Notes under the pieces: generated by a model
What the model was told of the DNA's origin: nothing
The model's input: the letters and a program-made list of their open reading frames with translations, nothing else
The model's database searches: none
Made by a program: the position numbers and the translations under genes
In this document: piece after piece, positions 1 to 11,217 of the stretch
Position numbering within the stretch: position 1 is the stretch's first letter
How the letters are laid out: every line of letters starts with the position of its first letter
Assembly: GCA_006535965.1 (NCBI GenBank)
Contig: QEAR01000017.1
Location: forward strand, 236,685-300,684
DNA: 64,000 nucleotides
Direction: 5' to 3'
From: Spizellomyces sp. 'palustris'
Lineage: Eukaryota; Chytridiomycota; Chytridiomycetes; Spizellomycetales; Spizellomycetaceae

Positions 1-1
1 C

Positions 2-1823
2 TCTATACCAACTCTGACACGACCGGAGAACTGTTCCAGTTTAACTCGATCCCTTTTGAAGAAGAAACTGAAACTAAATCCGTTCTCAAATGAGACGGCC
101 CTGGGAACGATACTTCGTGGATCAACGACTGCTGGAGCGGGTACCACCACAAATACAATCGAACCGCCGTCATTTGTGCCTTGGGGACCTTCAATATCTG
201 GTATCGGTCTATGTCTGATGAAAGTAGGCTTGAGTGCGATTTTATTGAGCATCCCTGTTACGGTTATCATTGTTTGTGCCTGGATTGGGAAAGTGTACCA
301 TTTTGATCGATCGGACGAGGAACACCGCAGAAGACCGCAGCTTCTTTGGGCTGCGTGGGCTTGGTGGTTACCAAGGTGAGATTAGGACACGATTGCTGAT
401 TATCTGGTGTGTTAGCCAAAGCTCATTATACCATGTAGAAACGTCAGCCCAACTCTTTTGGCGGGATTAGCTCTCCTTGGGCAACCGAGTCCTTGGAGAG
501 TACGCATCATCACTACTGTAGTCTTTTTCAGCGGAGAGTTGCTCTTTTTTGGGGCATTTGGGACTTATGTCACGAATGTTCCTGTGGCAGTTTCTTTGAT
601 CATGTTCCCAGTGGGCACAATGTGCGCTGGTTACTTTATCGCGTTCAACGCTCATCTGAGAAACCTCTCCATGCGCGTACGAATTCCGAGAGCGCTCCTC
701 GAGTGCGTTAGCTATACCTTTTTCGCAGCCGCTTCTTGGTGGGTTTCATTTGTGACTACTTTCGATGACCTATTTAGACTGATCGCGAATGATGGTCAAA
801 AACAGGTTACTCTTTTGTGGAGCAACGTACATTGCAGGATCTGCATCAGGCAGCATTGGCTCGCAAGCCCTTAATGTGGCTTTCAACGGGCTAATTTACC
901 CCATTGTTGGACACCTTCTTTTACACGGCTATGTGGCCTTTACACCTGCGTTAGAAACATATCTTGACCAAGCCCCGGAAAACATGATGTATCTCCGTCA
1001 CCTTGGGTATGATGCCCATTACAATGTTGTGGGTCTGATGAACATGCTCCGCGGACCGTCAAAGATCAGTTTCTTTCTTGCAACAATTGCAGATGGTGGA
1101 TTGGAGACGATTTGGAGGGTTTTGGAGGCAGAGAGACGTAGGAGGTGGATAGCAGGACTGTGGTCGGCGAGCGGAGAGCATGCTGTGAAAGAAAGGATTG
1201 CCGAGGATGAGCGCGAACATGCGCAAAAAGTCCGAAGTACCGGTCGGGATGAAGAGGATAGACGGAGTGTGGATACATCCCCCCATAGAGCACGTAAATC
1301 CCAATCTCGAATATCGAGACATTCAGTTCGGTCACGGCAGTCAGTTTCAGCTTCCCCCGTTGTCCTCCAGAGCCAACTCAGCATGGCCAACATATGGTGG
1401 GCGCGCGAGCGCATTTCCCGTATGGTTGCTGACGCCCTCGCTCGTTTATCAGCTCTGGTTGCCACAATCTGTTTCTCCACTGTTAGTTCGCACCCTTATC
1501 AACCAAATTTATCCACAGACGCAGTCTGCGACCTTAAACGGGGCGGTATCAGTATGTTTACAAAAAGAGAAATTTTCTGGAGGAGCGGTGTGTCGTTACT
1601 CGTATGTGTGCTAGTTCACCTCGGGTGCTGCATTCTGGAAGAACGCCTTGTGAAAGGAATTGCGTATGGAGACTGTGTTAGGATGGGCGCACCAAGACTG
1701 AGAGCCGGTATTGGGTTTTCAATTGTTGTGCTGGTTACCGTGAGCGCTGTTGCACCGTTTTTGGCGGTTAGAGCTGGATTATTTGCTGGTGAGAATGGAT
1801 GTGCTGGCGATGTATGGATTTAA
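2..1823 (+). CDS. Multi-pass membrane protein, unknown function (5' end outside window)
   Basis: The reading frame is open from base 2, so the gene probably begins before the window. Exons that join in phase are about 2-375, 448-788 and 835-1823. The first intron (376-447) is canonical with phase 2 on both sides. The second is short with a weak GTCAAA donor and is the least certain. The product has several hydrophobic stretches, one near base 240-290, two in exon 2 and two near the C-terminus (about 1580-1640 and 1710-1780). Between them lies a basic, Ser/Arg-rich loop (about 1200-1360), the usual look of a cytoplasmic linker. I recognise no family. It ends 340 bases from the convergent CLU gene. 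Coding potential is convincing; the function is not known. Confidence 0.6.
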
Positions 1824-2161
1824 ATTAAAACTAGTCGTTTTGAGAACTTGTACATATAATTCTAGACAACTTATACTCACAACGTTTTCCTACAGTTCTC
1901 AGAGTTTCGTCTTTTTAGTTGGGATATCTGTCAAGTTTGAGTCGTTATTTTATTTAATTATCGCTATGGCAATTAACCTGTTTTACAGGCATCTACTTTC
2001 CGATCCGCTTTACACATCTATTATTCATTCGGACTTCCCACCGATTATCTTTCATGTACCCTCTATATTCCCTCAAACCGCTCATTTTCTTTTCAGTTTG
2101 GTCTCAAGTCCTGCTGAGGCCCAGGTCACATCCGCCGCTCCCCTCCTACAAAATGTCGTCA
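1824..2161. other. Convergent intergenic region
   Basis: AT-rich spacer between the 3' ends of the membrane-protein gene and the CLU gene. It probably holds both 3' UTRs. I see no gene, although a plus-strand open frame runs through it into the antisense of the CLU gene. Confidence 0.5.
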
Positions 2162-5100
2162 TCATCCCGCTAACCCAACGACTTCCCCTTCCGTCAGCAT
2201 CAAAACAACACCCAGCTCTTCAACAGCACTCGCATCTTCTTCTTCAATTCTGGCAAACACTCCGTCCAGGTAAACACTCGGGCTAACGGCCGCCAACCTC
2301 AATACAACAGCCCTGGCCTCTTGTGCATCGAGGCTCTTGTCCACATTTGCGGCGCGCAGCGTACGGACGACTTCCCGATGTTGGGGGGAATCCACAAGGC
2401 GGAGTTTCAATGAAATAATTTGGCGCGTAAGTTTGTGAAGCAGGCTGCGAGGATGCGTCGGGAGTGGGATTTGATGAGGTTGGATGAGTGGGCCGGTTAT
2501 AGGTGTTGGATGGGACGTAGTGCCAAGAAGAGGGAGTGATGGTGGGTGATTGGCGGGGTTGCTCAAAGGTGTCCCGAGAGGCAACAACATTGAGGCGGAT
2601 TCCTTCCCACTACGAGATCCTTTGACGTATCTAAAAACCTTTTCATAACAACCAATCGCCTCTTTATAAGATGCTCGAATAACAGGTGTCAGCACACCCT
2701 CGTATTCGGCATACGGTGTTAAGACAAGCTTCGCGACCTGCCGATAAGTCTCTACGGTTCGGGGGTCGGCCTGCCCCAAGCATTTTTCGTACATCTTACG
2801 CGCTCTTTGCGCGTGCATGATGGCAGTGTCCAAATCTCCCCGCTCTGCTAGGGGTTGTGCAAAATGGTGGTGAAGGTGGGCTAGCAATGGCAATGGGGCA
2901 TTCAGTCCCTGGTATAGGTGCAAGGCCTCGGTAAAGCGTTGAATGGCGATCACCGGATTTTGGATAGTGTGATGAATGATACCAATCTATAACATTCTAT
3001 GTTAGCTTTACATGCATAATATCCAGTGCGTGCGAATGTCCATTCCTTGATTTGACATACCTTGACCAAGTACCCGGCCGTAACAAGATGATTCTTCCCC
3101 AGAGCTTTTTCTGCAATACCTAGACTTTTCCCGTAATATTCCAATGCATCTTCCCACCTCTCATTCCCCGCATATACTCCCGCAACCCGATCATGCAACG
3201 CCATCAATACCGGATGATCAACCCCACAAGCCCATGTCACAATCTCTACAGCCTGTTGATACAGTGAAGTCATCTGCGTCTCATCAAATAAGACCCCACA
3301 GACAGCCTCAATGAGCTGTCCCATGGCTAATCCGGCTAGGCACGAGTTGCCAGTGGATGCTGATACGGCGGCTTGGGCGTATAGCCGTGCTTCCTCGTAA
3401 CGACTTGTGGCATTGTAGTGCGCCGCAACAGTACACAATGCAGCGCTGCTGGTATCGAGACGGGCGAGTTTTGAACTTGGGCCGAGTGACTTGATGTGCC
3501 GCGCTAGGTGATAGGCCAGCCGTTCGTCTTCCGGAACCTTTTGGCTGGATGAAAGGAGATGGGCTAGGCCAGCCGGTTGCTTAATTTTCAGTTGAAAATG
3601 GAGAAGCCGGTTGCGGGGGATAGGATTGGGTGAATCGAAATTGTAGTCGGTGGAATCCTCCAAAGCGACACCGCACTGAAAAATGTGACCACTCAGGATT
3701 TAGCCTTTTACTCTTTATAACAATCTGACCCTCCCTTGCAGACAGCGAGTGGTCTACTTACGTGATACTGCATGGCCAAAAATAAAGCTGGCTTAGGCAA
3801 ACCTGCAAACTGCCCGTAACTCATATCAAAGCCATATTTTCGTACGATCTCATCTCGGAGCTTGTCCTCAAAAAACTAGCAGTCATATTCAGGTTAAATT
3901 CTGATATTGTCAAAGGAAGCGCACAAAGTAATGCCCACCTTTTTCCTTTTCTCACCGGATCCCAAGGCGACTCCAAACATGCCAACCGCATAAGTCTTCA
4001 TCTCCTCATCAATAACAGTAGCGCCTACAGATCTGAAATGCAATATTGCGGTCCGTAGTCTTGTCCGGAACAAGGATTTGAAGGCTCGTGCAACCATTTC
4101 CGTATGGGCCATGTCGCGAATATATGGGAGGGTAGAAAGGCGAGAGATGTGACCTGTATCCAATGGTTTGCTAAATTCTTTGGCGCATGATTTTGACATT
4201 AAAAAGCTTGAACGTACCCAAATACCGAACATTAACCCCAGAGCAATGCATTTCGCCCACTAATCCCCTTGAATCCACTGGCCGAACCTCCAACGAATCC
4301 AATCTAAATACAAAAGAAGGGATCCAGATCTCTTGCAAAAACTTTGAAGCCCGCATGACTTCAGCATCGTTTGCTTCCCGTTCATGCCGAGGGCCGCCCG
4401 ATTGCTTGGTAAAAGCATCAGAGGTAAGAGGATGCGGGTAGATGGCAAGGAATTCGGGACGGAGGCGGCGATGCGGGCTTGGGTCGATTTTGTTATGAGG
4501 TGAGTGGTCCATGGGAAGCAGTGCGTGAAGGTTAGAGGCATAAAAGAGTTTTGACGGCGGGTCAAAGTGAACCTTTTTCAATTTTAGAGAGTTATATGTT
4601 TTTCCTTCCAGATATATACGACAATTCAAGGGACTGTCCCTTACCTCAACCCCAGCAGCCATATGCACCATCACTCTCCTCTCCTCTCCAATTTGCACTG
4701 TGTGGGGTTTCAAGTTTAATGCCTTCCCAACTGCCATCAATCGCTCCGAAGCCCTTTCATCCGTCCGAGGTGGGTCCCGTTGCAAATCATGGACTTGCAA
4801 TGCCTGGGCAAAAATACTTGAGCGTGCGTACGGAAAAGCACCAATTATGAAATGGAAAACATACCCGCCCCTGCAACCCCATATCCGCATATGCAACGAC
4901 TCTAAATCCTTTATAATCAATAAGAACCATCAATACTGTGTGCAGGTGACTGGGACTAGCGCTGTTCATGAAAGATGCCCGTGCGGATGCGTTTATGGCA
5001 CGGAGCTCGCTGGATGACCGCGATAGAGCATCTTCCACTTGGGATGGAGTTGCGTCTGCAAAAGAGCCGATATGAGAGGGCGGTCATTGATAATGTAACT

Positions 5101-6626
5101 TTCACCCATTCCGAAAGAGCATACCATCGTAGTTACATGCAAAGCGAAACACAATGCCATCCTGGACGACCGTAACATCACTTCCTTTGACTTGATTTCC
5201 ATCCTCCCCATCATAATTGATTTCAGTGAGGCTAGGAGACATGGGCCGACCGTTCAGACTGGGTGTTTGATTCCGTTGTTTTATGGCAGGATTTGAGGTT
5301 AGATGGTACTCGTCGATCATTCTTTGGGCCATTTGCTGAGCGGTCTCTTGGAATTGTCCAATCAGCTCCTGAAGTTGGACGTCTTGGGGGAAGGAAAATC
5401 CAAGTTCAGTGGATGATGTGCAGCAGCTTCACCTTTGGATTTGTTCTCTACCTTGTCGCAGAGCGGCTTCGTCACTGTCAGGACGAATCGAGAGGAGAGT
5501 TTGGTAGCGGTCATTCCATAGTTCTGGAGAGCAACGTTTTCATCAGTTTCCTATAAACCTCCCAGACAACCTCCCTGCAGCTCATACCACCGGAGCCACC
5601 TCCTTGACTTGTTCGGAACGGATCTGGATGTACCACGGGGGCTGAATGGAAGGACGGAGGTTTAAGTATCTCGTAACCAGCAACTTTTTCGTTGATAACT
5701 TACCGCGGCGGCGACGCAGAGTATCCCGAAAAGTGAACCCGTCTTCGTGTCTATTAGATATGTAATCAGACAAGTTTTTTTCGGAAACCATGTTTTCTAT
5801 GCTGACTTACCTGTAGCTTCCAGTCCCGTTGCTGCTGTTTCCCATCAAGGTCAATTCTTGCGGAGTCAGAACTGGTTCAGAGCAGAATGACTGCCATCGG
5901 CAAATGGTTAGCATTCAGCACACATCAGGTAACCCATCCGACATGAAATTTACCAGTGTTTCCACTCGCGAACTCGCAACACTATTGCACCGCTCATCCC
6001 CTTTTGATGTCATTACCGAATAAACCGACACAGCATCCGAGTCCCTATCCATTCCTGACCAGGTAGACATGGTATCCTCATCTCCCCTTCGACTCCAGGT
6101 TCGGTACCGGTGTGCGGAGTTTGATCGGCGTAGCGGGGGGGAGGACGTTGGGCTGAATGTGCGGCTGGTGATTGTGGCTCGGCGGTGATGGGTTGGTTTA
6201 GCTGTCTGAAGGGGTGCATCGATGCTAGGTTGAAGGATGGCAAGCCAGTCATCTCGTTCTCCTTTGGTTTGGGCTGCAAAGTAGAACTAATCACATTCGA
6301 CCAAATTTCACTTGAGTGACAGTGCAATCAACGAAAGACCGACACAGAAAACCTACCTTTCGTTTCCGATCTACCACAACAAAAGGCGCAGATCCCTTTT
6401 TTGCCCCACTCCCGTCCCAGACGGCCACACTCGCATCCCTTAGCCATATTTCATGCTTGGGCGGCCGAGACTGATCCACCTGGTCAAAAATCTGCAACCG
6501 GGCATCATTCTCGTCTGAGGCAAGCAGAACGAGGTACTTTAGTCGCCAATGGGTAATAAATCCCGTTTTCCCTTTTTTAAGAACCCATCCGTGCTTTAAT
6601 GGCCGGGGTGCCGGTGAAGCAAGCAT
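2162..6626 (-). CDS. PH-CLU-TPR fusion protein (clustered-mitochondria-like)
   Basis: The start is the ATG at 6626. Residues about 10-110 form a pleckstrin-homology domain: an HGWVLKKGK strand, a long basic barrel and a closing helix GERDDWLAIL that appears only after splicing. A Ser/Arg-rich linker follows. Then comes a CLU module with ELWNDRY (about 5490), DGIVFRFACNYDG, LIDYKGFRVVAYA, ALNLKPH, LRPEFLAIYPHPLTSDAF and GVNVRYLG (about 4220), then MAHTEMVARAF from the CLU-central region. The C-terminal part (3663-2162) has TPR-like helices containing YEEARLYAQAA and WEDALEYYGKSL. CLU proteins (CLUH, Clu1/TIF31) are cytosolic RNA-binding factors that keep mitochondria distributed and support translation of mRNAs for mitochondrial proteins. 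The six introns I phased between the PH exon and the start of the CLU module agree, which argues for one gene. The first donor (GTTTTC) is weak. A PH domain could add lipid binding; that role is inference. Confidence 0.88.
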
Positions 6627-7152
6627 GTCGTTGCGGTGTGGTGGGCTGGTCTATGTTTCTAAGTCTACTTGTATGGGGGAAACAGGCAAAAGCAAAGCCT
6701 GAATATAAACGTCTACCGCAGTTCAACAACCCACCAGCTCACCACTGTTCATGATTAGAAGCCCATAAATTGCCTCTGGAAATTCTCCGATACTATTATA
6801 CAATCCTTCAGCCCTTGATCTACTACCATGCTTTCGTCATGGCTAATCGAATATTGAAGGAGGCCCATGTAGGGCATACAATTTATTTGTCACGACATCG
6901 AAATCGTTATGGGAGCTATTGCAAACATTACTGGAATATCAGATGCGCCACGAAACTAGTAGGCATAGGTTCGGTTGCTGATCAGTGTGTTTTAATGCTG
7001 GTTTGATGCTGCAGAAGAATACAAAAAACATGCTTGTCCATAATTTCTAAATCACCTCCAGCACTATGAAACCATGATAAAAATGGGATGTCTAATATGG
7101 AAAACAACAAAAAATGGCGAGCACTCCGCTGTGTGAACATGCATATTCCCCT
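6627..7152. other. Intergenic region between CLU and PhoD genes
   Basis: This lies between the 5' end of the PH-CLU gene and the 3' end of the PhoD-like gene, both on the minus strand. It should hold the PH-CLU promoter and the PhoD 3' UTR. The short plus-strand frame at 6770-7006 has no recognisable content. Confidence 0.5.
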
Positions 7153-9754
7153 TCACAGAACCAATCCAGCAACTCGAACTGGGTATGCCTTGGCGTCAGC
7201 TTGGCGATCCACTCTCTCCACATAAATATTCCATGCCAGATCACGTCCATCCACCTCGACACTGCACCAGTTGCGTCTTCCAAGGACTTTGTTGGAGGAG
7301 GTGTCGAGTGATTTTCCGTCAACATCTTCGGAGAAGGTGGAAAGAAGTTCGTCGACAGTGTTGTTATCAAGATCGTAGGGGCCAGCCTTGCGGTGAAGCA
7401 TATTAATAACCATACCCGGGGGCGGAATGTTGACTGATCGTGGCATAGGCAGATGAGTTGTCGGAAAGTACAAAAATACCGGAATGTTAAAAAGAACTTA
7501 CCGATGGCACTGGAAACAATTTGCCACATAACTCTATGATCGCGAGTAACATCTGCTTGCTGCTCCTTGCTTCTGAACCACCCAACACCAGTACAATGCA
7601 CATCTCCACTCAAAAATGTAACGCGGATACCGCGCTGCTGGGCAAAGCTCTGCAATTGAGTCATCATGCTCAAACGCTCGGCTTCGTGGTTTTTATGCGT
7701 CCAATGGTCGCAGAGATCATCGGCGAGTTCTGGTTCTCCAAACTGGTCATGGCAGAATGGATCATGAGCCAACGCAAAATGAAATATTCTTAAAAGCGCA
7801 ACTCACGCAGCCCATAATGCTCTTGTACAGCCCAGTCTTTCCAATCGCCTCACCAATACCAGCGATAGGTTGAGGAACTGGGATCATGCTGAACGCCGAC
7901 AATTTTGTGCTCGCAAACTCCAAAAAGCCACTCAATCCTTCCATGGCCGAATCAGCGGCAGTAAGCCGCGGCCACACGACAGGAATGGCTAGCATTACGA
8001 TCAAGTGTTTCACCCCGGGCCTTGTTCGCTTGTATAGATTATCGAACACTGTGTTCCAGCTTTCAGGAGACGCGATCTGAGTCAACGACCGTTCACTTCG
8101 TGTGTCCACACCCAGAACTGCGACCGTGGGTCCCAAGTGCTTCAAAAAACTGAAGGAGCCGTTTGCGCCAAACACAAAAGAAGAGTCTTGTTGACGGTAC
8201 ATGTCGGCGGTGTGCTGTTGGAACAGAAGATAAAAGTCGCGTGCGGCAGCGTAGATTCCCTTGAAAACAGGACTGTCCGCGAGCCATGAGGGATAACTTC
8301 CCCACCCGTCTTCAGAAAGAAAGAGCAAATAGGTCAGTTTACAATATGCAGATCAGGCTGAACTTCTGGTACGTTACCGAAAATGTCTAGCGAAAAAAGA
8401 AAGAAATGAAGATATAAGCCAAAATGAGGGCCGACTGGTTTGAATGCTCCCACTTACCATGGTCATCCCACTGGAAAATGTAGGGAATCTAATGATAACA
8501 AAGATATTAAGGATGTTACTCAGGAGATTGCATCAAGAACGACACTCACTGTAGCAAACGCATCCTTCATCACGTCTTGACCAAATGATTTCACGTAGTT
8601 GTTAAAGCAGAATTTCTCTACGCTCGCCTTGAGTTCTTGTGTGAAAGGAGCTTGGCTCTTTGCATCACGTCCATCAATTTTCAGCCAAGCCAATATGGCG
8701 TCATTACTGGTGAAGATAGGATCCATGTACAGTTGATCCCCACCTCCCAACATCACGTGAAAAGGTTTTTCATGGTGACGGCGGAGGACATCCTTCCATA
8801 GAGGAGTGATACCGCCGGCTTCGTCTGGGTTGGTTACGTCTGAGGAGAAACCATTGCAGGACATACCCATTACACGGCAATCAGCTCCGAGCGGCGGTAC
8901 GTAAAAGGTATACGGAGTTCCATTGTTGATAGTGTACGCAATTGCCTTGTCTCCGCCGTTTGTCAAGGGAACAACAAGATCAAACCGGTAAAAGACATTG
9001 CCTTCATAGGTTGCTAGCTCTCTGATCGGGGCGTTTTTGGCTGGACTTGTGCCATCGCTATAGGCACAGACTGGGGGACGATCCGGACGCGTCCGGGTGA
9101 TGATCAAGACAGATCCCGTCCACGCACGGCGTTCGGTGTCAATGTCGTGAAAACGGAGGAAAGGGCCAACAAAGTTCAGGGCCGGGGCGAGGGTGCTACC
9201 ATTCCTACTCAACGGAGCTTGTGTGCCACCGACGTAACCCGGTTGCTGTTGTTGCATACTGTTGCCAGTGTACCCCTGACTTCCGTAGCCCGACGGAGGA
9301 CTTTGATAATTTCTTCCGGGGTCTACTTGTTGACCGTAGCCTGCTGGAGGAGCGTTGTACTGACGATTTTGGGCATAAGATTCCGCTCCTCCACCCGAAT
9401 TATATCCCTGAGTCTGAGGACCTCCGTACCCGACTGGCTGCTGTTGAGAGGTTTGTCCGTAACCTTGTCCTAATAAAGCCGCGGTCAAAAATCATCACAT
9501 ATAAACAAAGGAGAATCGCGAAATTGCTCACCTGCACCGACCGACACTTTGCTTATACCTGCCGAAAGCTCATGTTCATAATCTCTCCTTCCATCCGCTT
9601 TCTTATTCCTCTTGGCGTCGTCGCTATCGTCATTGTCGCTGTTGTTCTTCCTCCCCTTATGCTTTCTTCGGTGGTCATCATCACTATCACTATCGTTCTT
9701 GTTTTTCCCTTTCTTTTTACGGTCTTCGTCGCTGTCTGAATTGTAGCGTGGCAT
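7153..9754 (-). CDS. PhoD-like metallophosphatase with charged and Q/G/Y-rich N-terminus
   Basis: The start is the ATG at 9754. Exon 1 (about 9754-9530) encodes a Lys/Asp/Ser tract with repeated SDSD, then KVSVGAG before a GTGAGC donor. Exon 2 (about 9480-8550) opens with a low-complexity Gln/Gly/Tyr segment containing GYGQ, GYGGP and GYGSQGY, then a beta-rich domain and FHVMLGGGDQLYMDP, the metal-binding GGGDQ signature of PhoD-like phosphatases. Later exons carry LGVDTRSERS and, near 7610, VTFLSGDVHCTGVGWF, the second metal-site motif SGDVH. The frame ends with the TGA at 7153. Fungal proteins of this class are taken to be phosphodiesterase/phosphatases and are poorly characterised. No signal peptide is visible, so a cytosolic or nuclear enzyme is likely. 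Domain assignment is firm; the substrate is unknown. Confidence 0.85.
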
Positions 9755-9769
9755 TGTGTCGGGCTCAGG

Positions 9770-10111
9770 TTAACGCGGTGAATGCGACGGCGATGCTGAA
9801 AGATGGAACGAAGATATCGGTTGAATGGAACAAGTGGCTTTGGCGGATGAGTCATCGATCGTGATACACGCCGCGTTGGCCGTTCGGCAAGTGTTGCACA
9901 CATTGAACCGCTTGCAGCTGACGGCATGTTCAACAAGATGGACTTTCTTGGAATTCGTCCGTTTTCGCGATATTTGAGCACGTTTTGGCAATAGTGCGAG
10001 GAGTTCCTTGGCGCTTGTTCTTCTTGCAATCGTCGCCGATAGTTGCCAATGCTGTCGCGCACGGATTGCATGTTGCTCTCTGCTGGCAGAGGGGATGTGG
10101 AATCTGTTCAT
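9770..10111 (-). CDS. Possible small protein of 113 residues
   Basis: A complete minus-strand frame from an ATG at 10111 to 9770, just upstream of the PhoD gene on the same strand. It is basic and contains a Cys cluster (CKRFNVCNTC) near the middle. I recognise no family, and a second minus-strand frame overlaps it. It could equally be the 5' UTR of the PhoD gene. Low confidence. Confidence 0.2.
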   Translation of the reverse strand: MNRFHIPSASREQHAIRARQHWQLSATIARRTSAKELLALLPKRAQISRKRTNSKKVHLVEHAVSCKRFNVCNTCRTANAACITIDDSSAKATCSIQPISSFHLSASPSHSPR

Positions 10112-10450
10112 TTTGAAATTGGTTGATGTCCCAGCTGATCTGGGATGGGCATGCCAGCAACAAGACGCTAGAAACAGACTAATGTCGTTGGCAAATGTGC
10201 TTGGCAAATGATCTAAATCAACGATCAAGGTAGTAACCAAGAAAAGCTCTACAAATAACTTGACGCAAAAGCAAGGCCATAGGAAGAAACGATTACAGAA
10301 ACGCTGCACTTTTTAAATTCCATTTGAAAAAAGCTTGAAAGTCTCTCGCCAACACGCCCAAAATGCGCTCATTTTACCCAAAGCAGGGCCGCATGACTCA
10401 CCCCAACTCTTTGCAGTCTCCATCAACGAGACGTTGGGGGGTTAAAGGGG

Positions 10451-10945
10451 ATGGACATGAAAACCGTCCTAAACGATATTCTCACTGCGTACGGCCTCCT
10501 CTTAGACTTTGATGCCGCCTCAGACGGCACATTGTGGAGTATAGAGATACGTCCAAAAGGCAAGTTGCACAGGTGAAGAATACGGCTTCCCCCAAAAAAA
10601 AACTCACGACAGACCACTCTGAGAACAGAAGGAGCGACAGCCTATTCTCGACCCCTGATCATCGCCCGCGAAGGCCCCGTTTTACGATTAGCTCACTACA
10701 CTGTCTCCACATATGATATTGATTACGACCCATTTGTCGAGTTTGACATGAGCGGTTCAGATTGGCCAGTCATATCGATTTACCGGTTTCATACAGGACA
10801 TCAGTGTTTCGATCCCAATGGAGCGGAGCAGGACCAGGCGAGGGAGTTTGTCAAAGAGTGGGCGGACGGGTTGGTGGAGAGAGGGTATTGCGATGCGAGT
10901 CACGGAGTGGTTGTAGGGATGGGACGTGGGAAAGCCAAACTGTGA
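10451..10945 (+). CDS. Hypothetical protein, two exons, about 147 residues
   Basis: Exon 1 (10451-10572) encodes MDMKTVLNDILTAYGLLLDF and runs to IRPKGKLHR before a GTGAAG donor. Exon 2 (about 10624-10945) gives REGPVLRLAHYTVSTYDIDY, the block WPVISIYRFHTGHQCFDP and a helical acidic tail ending at TGA 10945. The two exons join in phase, but the acceptor is GAG rather than the usual CAG, so the junction may shift by a few bases. No signal peptide or membrane helix is visible. The motif order (LAHY, DPFVEF, then W-P) faintly resembles DUF6908-type proteins, an idea I could not test. Function unknown. Confidence 0.55.
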
Positions 10946-11126
10946 ATAAAAAATCAATCACTGCAATTTGACCACACCCATTAAGAGGATATCCAGACAG
11001 CACATGGTGTGCCAAAGAGAATGGATGCAGGATTTTGACCATTCAAGCGATCCTCTCAAAAATGAAGATAACACGTCTTTCCTAGCCAAGTCCATCCAAT
11101 TCTTTAGATTCCATAATTGCCAGCAG

Positions 11127-11140
11127 TGACGTCTATAAAA
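11127..11140 (+). promoter_or_regulatory. CRE-like element abutting a TATA box
   Basis: TGACGTC at 11127-11133 is followed directly by TATAAAA at 11134-11140. A CT-rich stretch follows, with an ATG at 11218. TGACGTC is the core recognised by bZIP factors of the CREB/ATF class and TATAAAA is a near-perfect TATA box, so initiation near 11165-11175 is expected. Confidence 0.55.
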
Positions 11141-11217
11141 GAGCTCCCATCGTCCTCCTCGTCTTTTCGTCCCATCTCACATCTACACCAAGCATACCTT
11201 CTCGATTGCAGGTCTAT

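Noticed and set aside
6013-6327. Frame with SSEIWSNVISSTL that first looked like the PH C-terminal helix
   Set aside because: It does not splice in phase and has a non-ATG start; the alternative frame giving GERDDWLAIL after an intron fits the PH fold and runs on into the CLU exons.
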